DNA of 64,000 nt from Manihot esculenta (GCF_001659605.2 NC_035161.2:42117956-42181955); one strand, 5' to 3'; counted from the first letter of the stretch, positions 45,834-58,921 are shown. The notes: generated from the letters alone by a model not told the origin. Made by a program: numbers and translations.

Positions 45834-47611
45834 TAATTGATAAATGATTAAAATATTAATAATGATAAAAATGAAGGTGATTGATAAAATGATTTATCAC
45901 ATACTGAAAACCTGAAAAAGTAATAAATTTTAGTAATTGAAGTTTTTTCTTCCAAGAAATAGGATAAAATCAAAAACTATATTTCTCAAATAATAAAATT
46001 AAAATTTCTGCAATTTTTAGATTGAAATAGTAAAGTAAAATAATCGATTATATTTGATATTTATGAATTTTGATAATTGATTATATTTTATGTGTATTAT
46101 TAAATTACAATATAATTTATGAGGTTAGTAAGAGCTACAGCTTTTATTGATAAGAAATTATTTAACCTTTGACTTTTTTTGTTGTTAATAAGACAGTTTT
46201 TTTTTTTTTTTTTTTTTTTTTTTGTTGAAGTCACTTAGTTAATTATAAATGTAATAGAGTAATTATTTTGTTTAAAAAATAAAAAAAATAGTACCTTGTG
46301 AAGTTATTTTTTTTATTAAAAAATACTATAGTGTAAATTATCCAAATGGTAAAGAGCACACAAAATTTATCTGAACGAAAGGATTAAGAAATTATCCAAA
46401 ATAAACTTTCTACAAGCAAGGTACGCAGCTATTAGGCCTTAGCCTTGGGAAGCAATTACATTTAAAAATTTGTTTCATTTTGATACCGAAATTTGTTTTT
46501 TTAAAAATACTGGTAAATCACTTAATCTCAAGTTTTTATTATTAAAATACATTTAAACTCTATTTATTTATAAAAAAAATATTTTTTTATAATTTATAAT
46601 ATTTGAGACACTCAAAAATTTAATTAATAAAATTTATTTTCTTAAAAAAATTTAAGTTATTTTTAAAAAAAAATTATTTTGCACTAAAACCTTTGTATAT
46701 AAATTTATTAAAGTATTTTATTTTTTACATTAAAATTAAATAATAAAAATAAATTATTTTGTTGAAAACAGTTTCCACAAAAAATATTTTCCATTTCTGC
46801 AAACAAATTAATTTCCAAATTTAAATTATTTACCTCAGTCATTTTTTCATATCCGTATACAAATAGTAATGTAAAAAGCCCCCGCCATTCTTTGTATGCG
46901 TACGCCTTCTCACACAAATGACAGAGGTAAAATGTTGAAAGACAAACTACTACCAGTGAATGCTGCTTTATGCTTCCTTTTACATTCGAGAAAATCCATC
47001 TCATACCTACTTTGTTTTTTCCTTTTTTTAATGAATGAAAATATTTAATCATACAGCAAATAAAAAGAAAAATTAAAATTCTTCTTCGTGTGCCACATTG
47101 GTAGGATAAATTCATTGCATATCCTACAATATTTTCTAGTTTCTTTTTACATGTGAGAAAAGATTCTCATAATAAAAAATCCCTATAATAAGTTTCCTAC
47201 ACTGTCATGTTTCTTAGATGGCGTGCTAGTTACAATTTCACTACTTAGACAATATGCCACTTCTTTTTCCAGATTGTTTCAGCCCTTAATTTCTGTATTA
47301 TAGGAGATATAATTATATCTAGCCACAACAGTCGAGGACTGTGACTGCTTCATGAAGACGCATAGACAACAATGCCACCTAGATTAAAATAAATAAAAAA
47401 AAAAAAAACTCTCATTCCTGGTCTTGAGATGAAGTACAAACGTCGTCCCATCCAATGCATCAAAATATCATCGCTGCTAGTGTGTGTTTTGGGTGGATGG
47501 GAGAGGGGGGGGGGGGGGGGGGGTGGTGGGAGCCCTCCATAGCGACTAATGAAAAATATGCCAACAAGGATTCCAGGAGCAACAAAGAACCCCCTGAACT
47601 TGAAAAGTTCA
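45834..47611. other. Intergenic AT-rich spacer and arginase 3' flank
   Basis: AT-rich with a run of 27 T (46197-46223), an A-run near 47396-47409 and a run of 19 G (47505-47523), the last about 90 bp beyond the arginase stop codon. Open frames such as 46708-47115 are AT-rich and show no protein-like pattern. I see no gene. Confidence 0.65.
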
Positions 47612-47924
47612 TCATTTTGATATCTTTGCTGTCAGTTCCCTTACCAGCTTGGCAGCAACCATCGCAGTCATCCCGTCAACTGTGTCCCGCTGTGGATTGA
47701 ATTCAACCACATCCGCAGCAACAACATCAGCTTGAAGGTTGTGGAGGATGTTGAGAACATCACGGAAAGAGAGACCACCAGGCTCAATGTGAGATACACC
47801 AGGAGCAAAAGCAGGGTCAAGGCAGTCCACATCTATGGATATATAAACACCCTTTACACCTTCCCCTAATTTCTGCTTGGAAAATCCTAAAAATCAGATT
47901 CTCATTCACATGCAAGCATACAAA

Positions 47925-47959
<35 letters not shown>

Positions 47960-50708
47960 CCAGATTTTCCAAGAGCTGGCGATCTCTTGAGAAGGTTCGC
48001 ATTTCAAATTGCTCAACTCCAAACCTTTTGCCCTGCTCACGACCTTCTTTTGTGATTGATCTGATACCCACCTGAAGAAGGTCAGCATTCAATTTCATAA
48101 GAATTCTAGAAACAATAGCAATAGGTCATAGTGGCCAGTGTGAGAGGAGAGTGACAAAAAGAAAATGAACTAAAATTTAAAACACTCAATTTCAAGAAAC
48201 CAAAACATTTGTAACTTGTGAAAAATGACTACACATGAAGAATGAAAAACATACTATTCTCCTGAGTTATACCTCTACATAGATTCATCACATATGCCTT
48301 CTAGTAAAGGAAAGACAAGGGAAAAATGCAGGTGATAAGAGGATATCATAATTGCATGAAGGGTGACAAATTCCATCACCAAATTTATAACAATAAAAAA
48401 AATTCTGGAATGAGTGCCGTGTCCATATTCTATTAACAGCATTGTTCCTACAGCAGATACATTTGGGGTAAAGCTGCTGAAAGTATACATAATAACATAA
48501 AATGGATGAACTAGTGTAATGTTCTTCAAACCAATAAGTTTCTATAGATCAGGACAAAGCATCAGAGCAGTGAAAAGAAATGGAGAGTGCAGGACATACT
48601 TGCAAGAGCCGCCGAGCATAACCACCTTCCATTATTCGGGCAAAAGATGACGCATGAGAATATATATTTCCTTCAAAAGCATGATAGATATCTGGATGAG
48701 CATCCAGATGAAGAATATCTACAGGTCCTCCAAGCTTCTCAGAGACTGCTCGTACCACAGGAAAAGATATTGAATGGTCACCACCTAAAACTAATGGACG
48801 CAATGGATCCTGCAAGGTCAGAATATCAAAAGGTTAAAAATTAAATGTCTAAACCAAAATGTAGCATGGGAACACCTGCATCCATTGAGAAGCTGAATCC
48901 CATTAGAGAGTAAAATGGTAAAAAGCTTTAGAAAAACGTTCTAGGCATTCTGAGAATACATTATATGCACTATTACCATGATTATTGTTCATTTCACATC
49001 CATAATGTAATAAAAATAATTGGCCTGAGATATTAGTTTAAAAAGCCATGTTTATTTAGAAACATATCCAGACAATTAAACCAATCTGTCCAGTAACTTT
49101 GAATTCGAGATCATTGAATAGTCTAACTCCACAAATAATAATCAAACTACAATCCCCTATTGGTTGAGTCAACACTTAATATTCTGCACTGTTACACAAC
49201 ACAAACATTAAATGGTTCACTATCCGCTAGGTGATTTATTATCTCCCCAAAGTTTTGCACATTTAAGAGAGTCAACAAGGAGGAGCAAATATGACCTTTT
49301 ACACTAGGCAGTCTTTCTTGTGTAGAAAGACAATGACATGACCCAATACCTCAGGATCATTGGTAGTGAAATTTTCTGAATCTCTAGTTATATTTGCTCC
49401 TATCGGTGGTAAGAATATCACAGAAGTGTTTTTCCAAGGCTTCAAACAATAACAATCTCGTGCTGCATTGTTGTCTCATGTTGGCTATATACAATGGTGC
49501 AATATAAACTCAAGGAAAATTTTCAAGACTAATATAAAAACTCTCAGACAGCTCTCACGTATTTAAGCAGGCAAGAATTGTGGATTAGAGAAGCAAGGTA
49601 AGCAATGAAACTGCTTTCTGCTTCTCTGGCATGAATAACCAATTGCTCAATTGAATAATTCACCAGTGCCGTGAAGGAACTATCAAATTTATGGAGAACA
49701 TTTAGCTGCTATTTTCAGAATCTCAAATATGAATATAATTGGAAAGGCAGATGAAAAACAGCAGTCACCTGTTCCATCACTAGCTTGACGGACTCGCTTA
49801 TAACATTCATCAATCTGTCATCATCTACACCACAATCTCGAATTTCTTGAACAGGTACATCACCCACATCAGTTAGAATCCGGGGGTCATTTAATTCTTT
49901 CCCTGCAGCCAGCAATGATCAGCTATAATAAGCATATACATTCAACATTATCACAAAGCAAAGCACAAAAGCAGCCAGATATGCAAAACAGGTATGAGAT
50001 CCCAGGCGATTAGATATCAATGTACCATCTTTTGATTCTTTTCTCACTTGGCATAATTAGAGTAAATATAAAAGATTCTACTATCAGGACTCCCCGGTTA
50101 TATTAATGTTTTAGAACATATTAATAAATAAATTGAAAGGCACAAACTTCAGATGCAAGCTCTTGGAACTTTTACATTTGCAAAATACAGTGTTTGTTCT
50201 GTTTAATAACAAGAGTTGTTCAAAAGCCGGGTTCCGGGGATACCTTCTTCCGTTGTCGAGTTAGTGCTACCACACCAAATGGCCTCTCTAATTCGAGGAG
50301 GAGCAAATGCTGGGCCCTGAAGAAATGATGAGTTATGTCCCAGAGGAACTCCAAGAAGAGTCGATGATGCTTTAACACCTCCTAAAGCACGCACAAGCTC
50401 TCCCTGGGCAACATCATCATTAAACGTCAGAAAACTAAACTAGACGACGTAAAAAGCATATAATCCCATGGAAAAAAAAAGGGGGGCTTCAACAAAAAGC
50501 TTTGCCGCATAATTAATGGCTACGGAAAATCACGCAGAGCATTGATTAAAAGGTTTGGAAGATATACCTTAAGCTTTGCTCTCTCGCGAATAAGAGTAAG
50601 AGAAGCATCAATAACGCGATTTTGACCCTTCTCTATCAACTCAGCAGGGATGTTCGCAGCTTTTAGTTTCTGCAAGTAATGAACTCCTCTCCGCCCTATA
50701 ACTGACAT
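47612..50708 (-). CDS. ARGAH1: Arginase (mitochondrial, plant type)
   Basis: Arginase hydrolyses arginine to ornithine and urea in mitochondria and mobilises stored nitrogen. The six coding exons are 50708-50568, 50403-50244, 49902-49769, 48809-48600, 48071-47961 and 47872-47612, total 1017 nt or 338 residues, near the usual 340. The Mn-binding ureohydrolase motifs are GGDHS (154-158), DAHPD (181-185) and SIDVDCLDP (264-272). The N-terminal 25 or so residues are basic and amphipathic, consistent with mitochondrial import. All phases join. The donor of intron 5 is the weak GTCTCT at 47960, embedded in a CT microsatellite. A 5'-UTR intron (50711-50832) ends two bases before the ATG. The symbol follows the Arabidopsis family name; which paralogue this corresponds to is not resolved. 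Confidence 0.96.
47925..47959. repeat. (AG/CT)n microsatellite in arginase intron 5
   Basis: About 35 bp of AG repeats (CT on the gene strand) that begins at the splice donor and fills a large part of the 88-bp intron. Confidence 0.95.
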
Positions 50709-50710
50709 TT

Positions 50711-50832
50711 CTGAAATTTAAAAGTGAAAAATTAAAATTAACATCAAAATATCATAAACTCACGTAATTACAAGGCGAATAAATTACTTTGACTATAGCT
50801 GTCTTATGAACCTGAAATTGCTCCGGGAATAC
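50711..50832 (-). other. Arginase 5'-UTR intron
   Basis: Donor TAAG|GTATTC at 50832 and acceptor TTTCAG at 50713-50711. The ATG follows two bases later. The polypyrimidine-to-acceptor stretch (TTTTTCACTTTTAAATTTCAG region) supports the call. Confidence 0.6.
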
Positions 50833-53529
50833 CTTACAGAGGAAGAAGAAAGAAACAGATGACAGTGCGAGTAGCGAGTCGAAACGGCAACGCCTCCAAA
50901 ACAAAAAAGAGGTACTGGCTGCGGTAATTTAAGGCGACGCAGGTATGCAGCTTTTCAATTGCACGCTAGCTCTCAATAGAAGCCTGAAAATGGCGCTGCA
51001 GGATTAAGATGACGATGCGTGTAATATAATGATTTGGATTCAGAATGGGCTTCTGCGTGGTGATTTGGCATTTGGGCACTCGCATAGGCGGCTCCACCTG
51101 TAAAAGACGTTATTACCCAGATAAGACGTTTCGATGAAGGGTATCTTTGTCCAGTGGAGTGGGGACTACGGAGGCACTAGGGAGTGCTTAAATCAATAGG
51201 AGGGTGGGTGGCGGTAGTGTAAACTGAGAGGGATGATTAGTGATGACGTAGCACCTGGTGATTTGCTGAGTCATGAGGCAAATCGAGCAACTAATAATCG
51301 CAAAAGTGGAAACTGACGTCACAGCGCTCCAAGCAGAATTTTCTTCCTTTTGCAGATATACCAGATGAATTGCACCGCAGGACTAATCACTCAACTCGAT
51401 GTATGTGTGTCCAAATTGATGCCTCCGCTGCTTCATGACTACACTGGCGTAGCCTGCTCCAGGATTGCTGCCTTTTAGGCCTTATTTGATTGGATTAAGA
51501 TTAATTCAGAATTTTTTTTAGAAAATTAATATATTTAAATCGTTTGATCGGTAATGTTTTTTACGACTTGATAAAAGTTTAAGGAAGTTATTTATCTTAT
51601 TTTAAAGGAAATAACTTATCTCTAAGTAGGTAAATTAATTTCTGAGAAATTTTAGTGTTTTGATAAATCTAAATCAGTTTTAAACTTTTCATCAAAATTT
51701 AAATAAATTAAATTTAAAAAATCGAAGTTTTAACTTAAAATAAATCATGGCGTAATAAATATTATTTTAAATAGTAATTTACTATATTTAAAAATAAAAA
51801 CTAAAAAATACAAAACACAATAATAAAAATAATAAATAATTTATAATATTTCAAATTAAAAATAATAATAATATTTTACTATTAAAGGCAAAGTTTATGA
51901 TTCTGTTTTGTTAAAGAAGTTAAATATTATGAGGCTTACTTAAATTTTTTTCAGTATCTTTTTAGTTGTTTTCTGAAAACGTAAAAATTATATATATTAA
52001 TCAATAAATAAATTATCAATAAATTTTTAATATTTTATATATTTTCTTTAAAAACATCTTTATTTAAATGTCTAAATAAAATTTTAGTCGATTATTCACA
52101 CTATTTTTAGATTGAAAGAAGGAAAATATAAAGAGAGAAAAAAAAATACAAACCAATGATGAAAGAAAAATAAACTCAAACTTTTATCTCATGCTTGAAT
52201 ATTGAGGAAAAAATAAAATGGAAAAGTGATTTTATAAATAGTAAAATCATCATTTTATCTCATTACTTTTAGAAATAAATTTGAAAATATAAAATTAGCA
52301 TTTTGAAATTTTCTTCAAATTTTCCTAATAAATTTTATTTTAATTGTTTTGCTCTATATATATATTTTTTAATTTAAATATGTAAATTGAGGAAAATATT
52401 GATACTCTTTTCCATTTTTCTTCTCTTATTTTTACCATTCCAAACAAGGCCCATCGTAGACCACACAAACATGCCTAATTCATGATAAACGATATTTCTT
52501 TTTGTTTTTTTTTTCGCAAGTGAAATGGCACAAGGCATTTGCAGAATCAAAGAACTAATGAAAGATGGGTTAATATTATCTCAAGAACTAAATAAATTAT
52601 TCTGGGCTCGAAAACTAGCCGAAACAGCTACAGAGGGAAACAAGAAGTGATCAGCTCAACACAGAATAGTTATTGGTAAATTACCAGTGGGTTTTCAATC
52701 ATCTTGTCAAAACGCTTGTAAAATCACAGATCCCATGAACCACTCTCATTGAGAGATCAGGAGTTGAATTGAATGCAGAAATAAAACGATAATTTTTTTC
52801 AAAAAAAAAAATCAGATTTTACTTTTTGAAAGAAAAGAAGTAAATAAAGGAAATTCGGAGAACAGTGAAGCATCAGAGTCATGGAAGTATGAGGTGAAAC
52901 ACTGCTGGCATTTAAAGAAATGCGTGCTTCTAATAAACCAATATCCTCATCATTTGCTTACCTTTCATCAACTTGTAATCGAAATATTTAAATCATCAAC
53001 TTGACAATACTATATTAGACAAAATTGGGAGATCCACTTGACAATAATATAATAGATAAACTGGAGACAGAGAAAGATGGGGTACACGACTAGAAACTCG
53101 ACCATTAGATCACCAGGCTAAGAGGGCAGTCGCTGAATTGTGTTTCTTCAATCTTATATAGCAGAAAAGAGCCCTAGGGTTAGGGTATTTTGGGCTATTC
53201 ATATTGCAACGTTGCAGCACTCGAAACTCAGAATATCAATGGCCCAAATGAACCAAGCTATTACCAGATTGGGTTGGCCCAATCAAAATTTTAGTCCACT
53301 TGTGCTGCACCCAATTGATGAAGTTATGTGATCATGCAGTAGAGTCTGAGGTCCCTTAATCAGGTTGCGGTGGATCCAATTATTACACTTTTTATTGGGA
53401 ATTATTTATTACTATTAATTTTAAATCCACATGCTTCCAGAATCAATGGAATGGAGCCATAGAATCTAGAACAAAGCCTAAGCGATGGTGTGAAGATGCA
53501 TTCTTCAGGAAAAGGGCAACGAAGGAAAG
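50833..53529. other. Bidirectional intergenic region between arginase and the SagB-like gene
   Basis: The two genes diverge from here. About 50833-51450 is the arginase proximal promoter, with several bZIP-type motifs (separate entry). 51480-52450 is AT-rich without features. 53100-53529 is the likely promoter and leader of the plus-strand gene. I see no RNA gene or transposon ends. Confidence 0.6.
51244..51321. promoter_or_regulatory. Cluster of bZIP-type motifs upstream of arginase
   Basis: Within 78 bp there are TGACGT (51244-51249), TGAGTCA (51267-51273, the GCN4-like core) and the palindrome TGACGTCA (51314-51321). They lie roughly 400-600 bp upstream of the arginase start. Such cores are classic bZIP binding sites, linked in plants to nitrogen, amino-acid and stress control. 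Function here is inferred. Confidence 0.4.
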
Positions 53530-56500
53530 ATGCCACCGCCTCTATCTTCGAGGTTCTCTTCCCCTCTGAGCCAACCTCACTTCTGCGTTTTTCCTTCAAC
53601 CGTTAAATTCCTGCCTGATATTACAGCCACCGTCTCAGCCAAGAAATCAACCCCAACCACCATGGCCTTCTCTTCTTCATCATCGCCATCGCCATCTTTA
53701 GCCGACCCCAAAGAAGGCAAAAGTCCTAAACCAGACCCCCAAAAGCTAGCCCAAGTACTAAAATACCACAACCAGACCAAACACTCCTTTACCAACTACG
53801 CCAGAGGCCCTCGCGGCCTCGACTGGGCTAACCAACCCAATCCATTTCGGCGTTACATCTCTGCTCCCCTCATTTCTCTCCTACATTTTCCCACTGGCAA
53901 TGAGACCCCTTCTGTATCAACTGCCGATTCTGCTCCTTTATACGATTCTGTTTTTAATTCTCTTCCTCCTCCAAAACCCATCTCCAAATCATCGATTTCT
54001 CAATTTTTCTATGATTCTCTCGCTCTCTCTGCTTGGAAAACTACGGGCTTCTCTACTTGGTCTCTCCGGGTTAACCCGAGTAGCGGCAATTTACACCCAA
54101 CAGAAGCATACATTATTGCCCCACCAATCGAATCTCTTTCTAATTCTGCATTTGTAGCGCATTATGCCCCGAAAGAGCATTCTTTAGAGCTTAGAGCTGC
54201 AACGCCACCTGATATTTTCCCAAAATTCTTTTCACAAAATTCGTTTATAATTGGAATTTCATCTATTTTCTGGCGCGAGGCGTGGAAATATGGAGAACGA
54301 GCGTTTCGCTACTGTAATCACGATGTGGGTCATGCTATTGCTGCTATTGCAATGGCTGCAGCTGGACTTGGATGGGACGTCAAGTTGCTTGATGGGCTAG
54401 GTTATAAGGAGTTGGAGAGGTTAATGGGGCTTGAAATGCATGAAGGGTTTCATATTCCAGATACGACAATTAAGGGGAAACTTCCAGAGATTGAATTTGA
54501 GCATCCCGATTGCTTGCTTCTTGTTTTTCCTAATGGGACCAATAACATGAATGTTAATTATAAGGAATTGAGCTCGGCGATAACGGAATTTAGAAACTTG
54601 GAGTGGAAAGGGAAGCCAAATTCGCTGAGCAAGGAACACGTCTGTTGGGATATTATTTACAGAACTGCAGAGGCTGTCAAAAAGCCGTTAACTGTGCTAG
54701 ATAGGTTCTCGATTGATCCATTTCAGGGTAGTGGCGTTTATAGTGCAGGGTCTTACAAAGGTTTCACGATAAGAGAAGTTGTGAGGAAGAGGAGGAGCGC
54801 TGTGGATATGGACGGCATTACTAAAATAGATAGAGAAACATTTTATCAGATTTTGTTACATTGTCTTCCTTCGGGTTCTGGAAGTGGAGAAAACCAAAAG
54901 AGGCAGTTGGGATTGCCATTTCGGGCTCTTTCCTGGGATGCTGAGGTGCATGCTGCTTTATTTGTGCATAGGGTGACTGGGCTGCAAGAAGGGTTGTATT
55001 TCTTGGTGAGAAATGAAGATCATTTTGATGAGCTCAAGAAAACTACAAGGGCTGGTTTTAAATGGGAGAAACCAGAGGGATGCCCTGATGATTTACCTTT
55101 GTATGAACTTGCCAGGGGTGATTGCCAGCAGATTGCCAAACAGCTCTCCTGCCATCAGGTATGCCAATTGTTATTTGAATTTCTGCATTTTGACCTGTCC
55201 CTTCTTTCACCCCGGTCTTTCTTAATGGTTATTAGAATTTCTAGGAAGAATGTGATTTAAAACTTGAAATGGTATTTGACCAACAGTCCTAGACGTCTGG
55301 TTTATGGAATTTAAGTTGGAAATGACCACTGAGCAATGGATGGTGTAAATGAAGAAAAACTAAGATGTTTCTTTAATTGGCTTTCAATGAATCGAAGTTG
55401 ATAGCTTGAGAATTTGCTTAATAAATTACAACTCAAAATTTTGCATTATTTCTAATGGGGGACGATAAGTTGATTCTTGAATTGGATTAAGCACCACTAT
55501 TTTTCACATATTTAAAAAATCAATTCGATACTTTCATGGTGAATAAGAAACTGTGGCCACAACTTCTGATCATCAAAACTGTGGTGAATAGTATTGGATT
55601 ATCATCAGTGTAAAGTGGTTTTTAATGTTTATTAATTGTTATTTATATTATTCAAAAAATTATGTATTTTGTCATCTGGGAATATTTCTGAAATGTAGAT
55701 GTTACTGCTTTAAGATGTTCCTTCTTGTTTTGATAAGAGGATGATTACTAAAGGTGTGTGACCTACCATGCCTTGTCTCTGTCTATTGAAAAACATTACC
55801 CTAATGCAGGATATAGCAAGCGATGGCTGCTTCAGCCTGGGCATGGTGGCTCATTTTGAACCTGCCTTGCAGGGCAAGGGCGTCTGGATGTATCCTCGAC
55901 TGTTTTGGGAGACTGGAGTCCTTGGTCAGGTGTTGTACCTTGAAGCACATGCAGTTGGCATTTCAGCCACTGGCATTGGTTGCTTCTTTGATGATCCTGG
56001 TATGTTTATTTTATTCACCTCCTTTTGGCCTAGGATTTGATATGTTGAGGTGAACATGCATGGTCCTGTTAACTTATTGTAGTGTTAATGTTGTTTACAA
56101 AATGGTACTATTACAGATGACATATTAGTTCTATAGAAATTTGCATAATAAACTGTACGTTGCTCGATAATTGTCCAACCTTTTCTTGTTTGACAAGTTT
56201 ACTGAGATTATCCTGCTTGAAAACTCATGTGCGCTGATACCATCTCTGCAGTGCATTTGTTGCTAATAACAATTAAGGTTTAGGGAGAGCTCCAATGGTT
56301 TGCTACTATGGATACTATAGATTAACTATTAGTCAATGAAAATAAAATTATGTGTTCTCTGCTCTGTGGATTCTACTTGAATACAGAACCATTATTGTAG
56401 CCTCTATGATTTCTTTTACATGTCCTAAAAGTATAATATTGAAAAATTATGACTCTTGTTTGCAGTTCATGAAGTTCTTGGATTGGAAGGATCAAACTTT

Positions 56501-56593
56501 CAGAGTTTATATCATTTCACCGTTGGAGGTCCAGTATTGGACAAGCGGATAATGAGCTTACCAGCTTATCCTGGACCTGGTGTTGATGCCTGA
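53530..56593 (+). CDS. SagB/nitroreductase-like flavoprotein, two tandem domains, probably plastid
   Basis: Three exons (53530-55158, 55810-55999, 56466-56593) join in phase to 1947 nt, 648 residues. The first 45-50 residues are Ser/Pro/Thr-rich and look like a chloroplast transit peptide; an in-frame ATG at about 53662 could be an alternative start. Residues of about 75-110 carry the YHNQTKHS...LDWANQPNPFRRY segment that opens SagB/ThcOx-type dehydrogenases of cyanobacteria and plants. A first nitroreductase-like domain follows (WSLRVNPSSGNLHPTEAY near 185) and a second, similar domain occupies about 400-640, ending with EAHAVGISATGIGCFFDD. These domains bind FMN and oxidise or reduce small substrates; the plant substrate is unknown to me. 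It is transcribed divergently from arginase. Confidence 0.85.
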
Positions 56594-58680
56594 TTTCAAT
56601 AGTTTTACCTGGATAAAGCATAGCTTTGGGTGCATTTAACCCGTCACAAATGGTCTTCGTTGAAAAATCTGATTATCTATCGACTCCTTGGCCTGCCACA
56701 GCGCTTTTGTTAGCATCTGTAAATGCAATTTGACTTGTACAGCTTATGCTAGAGAGTTGGTAAATATTAGTGCCTCTGATTGCATCAGGGCTCTCATGGA
56801 CTTTTATGAGAATTTTAGAGTGGTAAATATATATATTTTTTTATTTTGAAATTTATTCCTTTTAATCCCTTTTAAGCCTAGGCTATTACGGAACAGAGCA
56901 ATAATATTGTCAAAGATTAAGTATAATAAATTGAAAACAAAAACCACCATATCATGTTCTGTAAATGATAGAAGACAGGCGAAGAGCCCCATCGTTACAA
57001 ATTTCTTTTGGTAAGTTGCAAAGTTTTCAATCCTATCGATATAAGAAAATCGAACTATAGTGTGAGACTTTGCCAAGCTCTAAAGAATCACCGATAATCT
57101 TAGCTATAGCCAAAGGAATTGGGTTCGAAGACAAAGCTTGAATGACCCGAAGAGCATCTCCCTTGATGATAATGTGTTGACTGCCCTTAGTTTGGGTCAA
57201 ACAAAGAGCTTCACAGTAAGCTAACCTTTCCAAAACAACAGGATTTGTTGTTTATGATTGAGATGGTAGAACTTGTGCTTCTTCATTTATATACCTCCCT
57301 TTTTAAATATTCAACACGAGCCACTACGCCTTTCTCTCCTCTCTATACTCAACGTCAAAAAAGGCTTCTCTCACTTGAGTTTCATGGGATTGTTGTCCAG
57401 TCTTCTTTTGCTTAACCCTTCTCTTTTTTTTTTTTTTTTTCTTTCATTAATAATAACTATAAATGTTTAAATTTACGAGCAGTTTCATTAATTTAATTAT
57501 CTTTCTCTTAAAACTGTTTCTAACCTCATGATAGGATCATAGTGCATGTTTTTTTAATATTTGCCTATACGAGATAATTTTCGAACAACTACAAATATTA
57601 ATGTGAGCTTTTATGATGTCGCCAATCTATCTATTGTCTATTACTATACATTAAAAGAGAAACCAATTTACCATAGCAATGAGCAGTGGATGAATTGGAA
57701 TGGTAAAATTGGAATGGTAAAATTGGATTGAGCTAGACAAATTGATTGGGCTTTCTTACCACTATACAGGGAGAGAAGAGTCTTTCTTGCCCCTCCATTT
57801 CCCCACAAGTGTATGAGACTTCACTATTCTGTAGGGTAACTTTTCTGTTTCTCTCTTCTTAGACCTCTATTTTATCGATAGCACCAGTAACAATCCTACT
57901 TTGCCTCTCAATCTTCAACTCGGCGCTTCATCGTCTCTAACTGAGCAGGATAAAATCACAACAACTAGTGCCATTAGTTGCTGTTAGCCTGTTGGTTAGG
58001 AAAGCCATCATAGGTTTAAGAGAAGATATGTGGGTTTTTAGGGTTTCCTCCTCATCCTCATTAGAGGTTTATTACCTTCTTCTCAAACTCCCTTTGTAGC
58101 CATGTCTTAGGTTCTCATTCTTCTCATCCTCTAATTTATTGGCTTTATATTCTTTCTTTCTTTCTTTTTTTTTTTTTTTTGTGGGGGAAAACCTAGATGA
58201 TTTAATTATTTTTCTTATATGTTTCATTAGTTTATAAATGAAGATGAATAAAACAAAAATTGGCACAACCTTTTGGACCCTTTTTACTTTATTTTTCTGA
58301 TATCTCGAATGCAATGAAGCTAAATCTTCAATTTACGAATATTAGAGTTTCTTTAAGTAATATATATAAATCTTCAATTTATTTAGAAAATTTTCATCTA
58401 TAGCATCTCTGTATTGAAAGATAAATTAAACTAAGTACTCAATTCTCTTATTTAGATAACAACATTTGGGAAAAAATTAATTGAATTTTACGTAACTAGA
58501 CATGATTTATATTCATTTAAAAGATTATTAAAAATAAATATAAAAGTTAATAAAAAAATTAACTGCACGGATTAAATATTTTAATTGCAAATGGAAATTT
58601 TTTTTCTTGAGCGGTGTTGGCGTTTGGTTACGTCAATTTGTCATGAATTTAAAATTGCTTATTTTAATACCATAAGTCTA
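56594..58680. other. Intergenic region between the SagB-like and DUF641 genes
   Basis: Contains the 3' untranslated region of the SagB-like gene, an RNase H fragment (separate entry), T-runs at about 57421-57440 and 58168-58180, and AT-rich spacer. Open frames on 57273-57470 and 58072-58314 are low-complexity. Confidence 0.6.
56980..57245 (-). pseudogene. RNase H-like fragment (retroelement-derived)
   Basis: The minus-strand reading has EALCLTQTKGSQHIIIKGDALRV-type spacing (57210-57140): an acidic residue in EAL followed by a D in the ...IKGDA... strand, as in the RNase H domain that follows LINE-type reverse transcriptases and in their domesticated relatives. No ATG; a stop at about 57035 and a frame change to the 56804-57076 frame. 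It is a short relic, not a gene. Confidence 0.5.
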
Positions 58681-58689
58681 AGCCGGACA

Positions 58690-58921
58690 CCGATTCAGTG
58701 AGAGCGTTGAAACCCAACACCATCAACATCCCCACCCCAAAGTCTCTCTCTTTGCATTTTTTGGATAGTTATTGAACGGAAAAAGTGAATAAAAAAAGGA
58801 CGATTTCCAGTTACGGTTTATTTTCGTGGCAAGCAAGCTATGGCTTCATCGAACTTCGGTTATCCATCGGTTTCTTGCCCTCGCTGATCTTCAGCGATTC
58901 TCCGGCAACATTTGCGATCAG
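58690..58921 (+). other. Probable 5'-UTR exon of the DUF641 gene
   Basis: A C- and T-rich leader ends at CAG|GTATCT (donor 58922), and the coding exon begins 2.6 kb downstream. A small upstream ORF of 15 codons begins at 58840 (MASSNFGYPSVSCPR, stop at 58885-58887). The link to the downstream gene is inferred from position and the donor site. Confidence 0.45.

Noticed and set aside
46708..47115. 135-codon minus-strand ORF in the spacer before arginase
   Set aside because: AT-rich, low-complexity composition, no start context or homology-like motif, and no splice partners.
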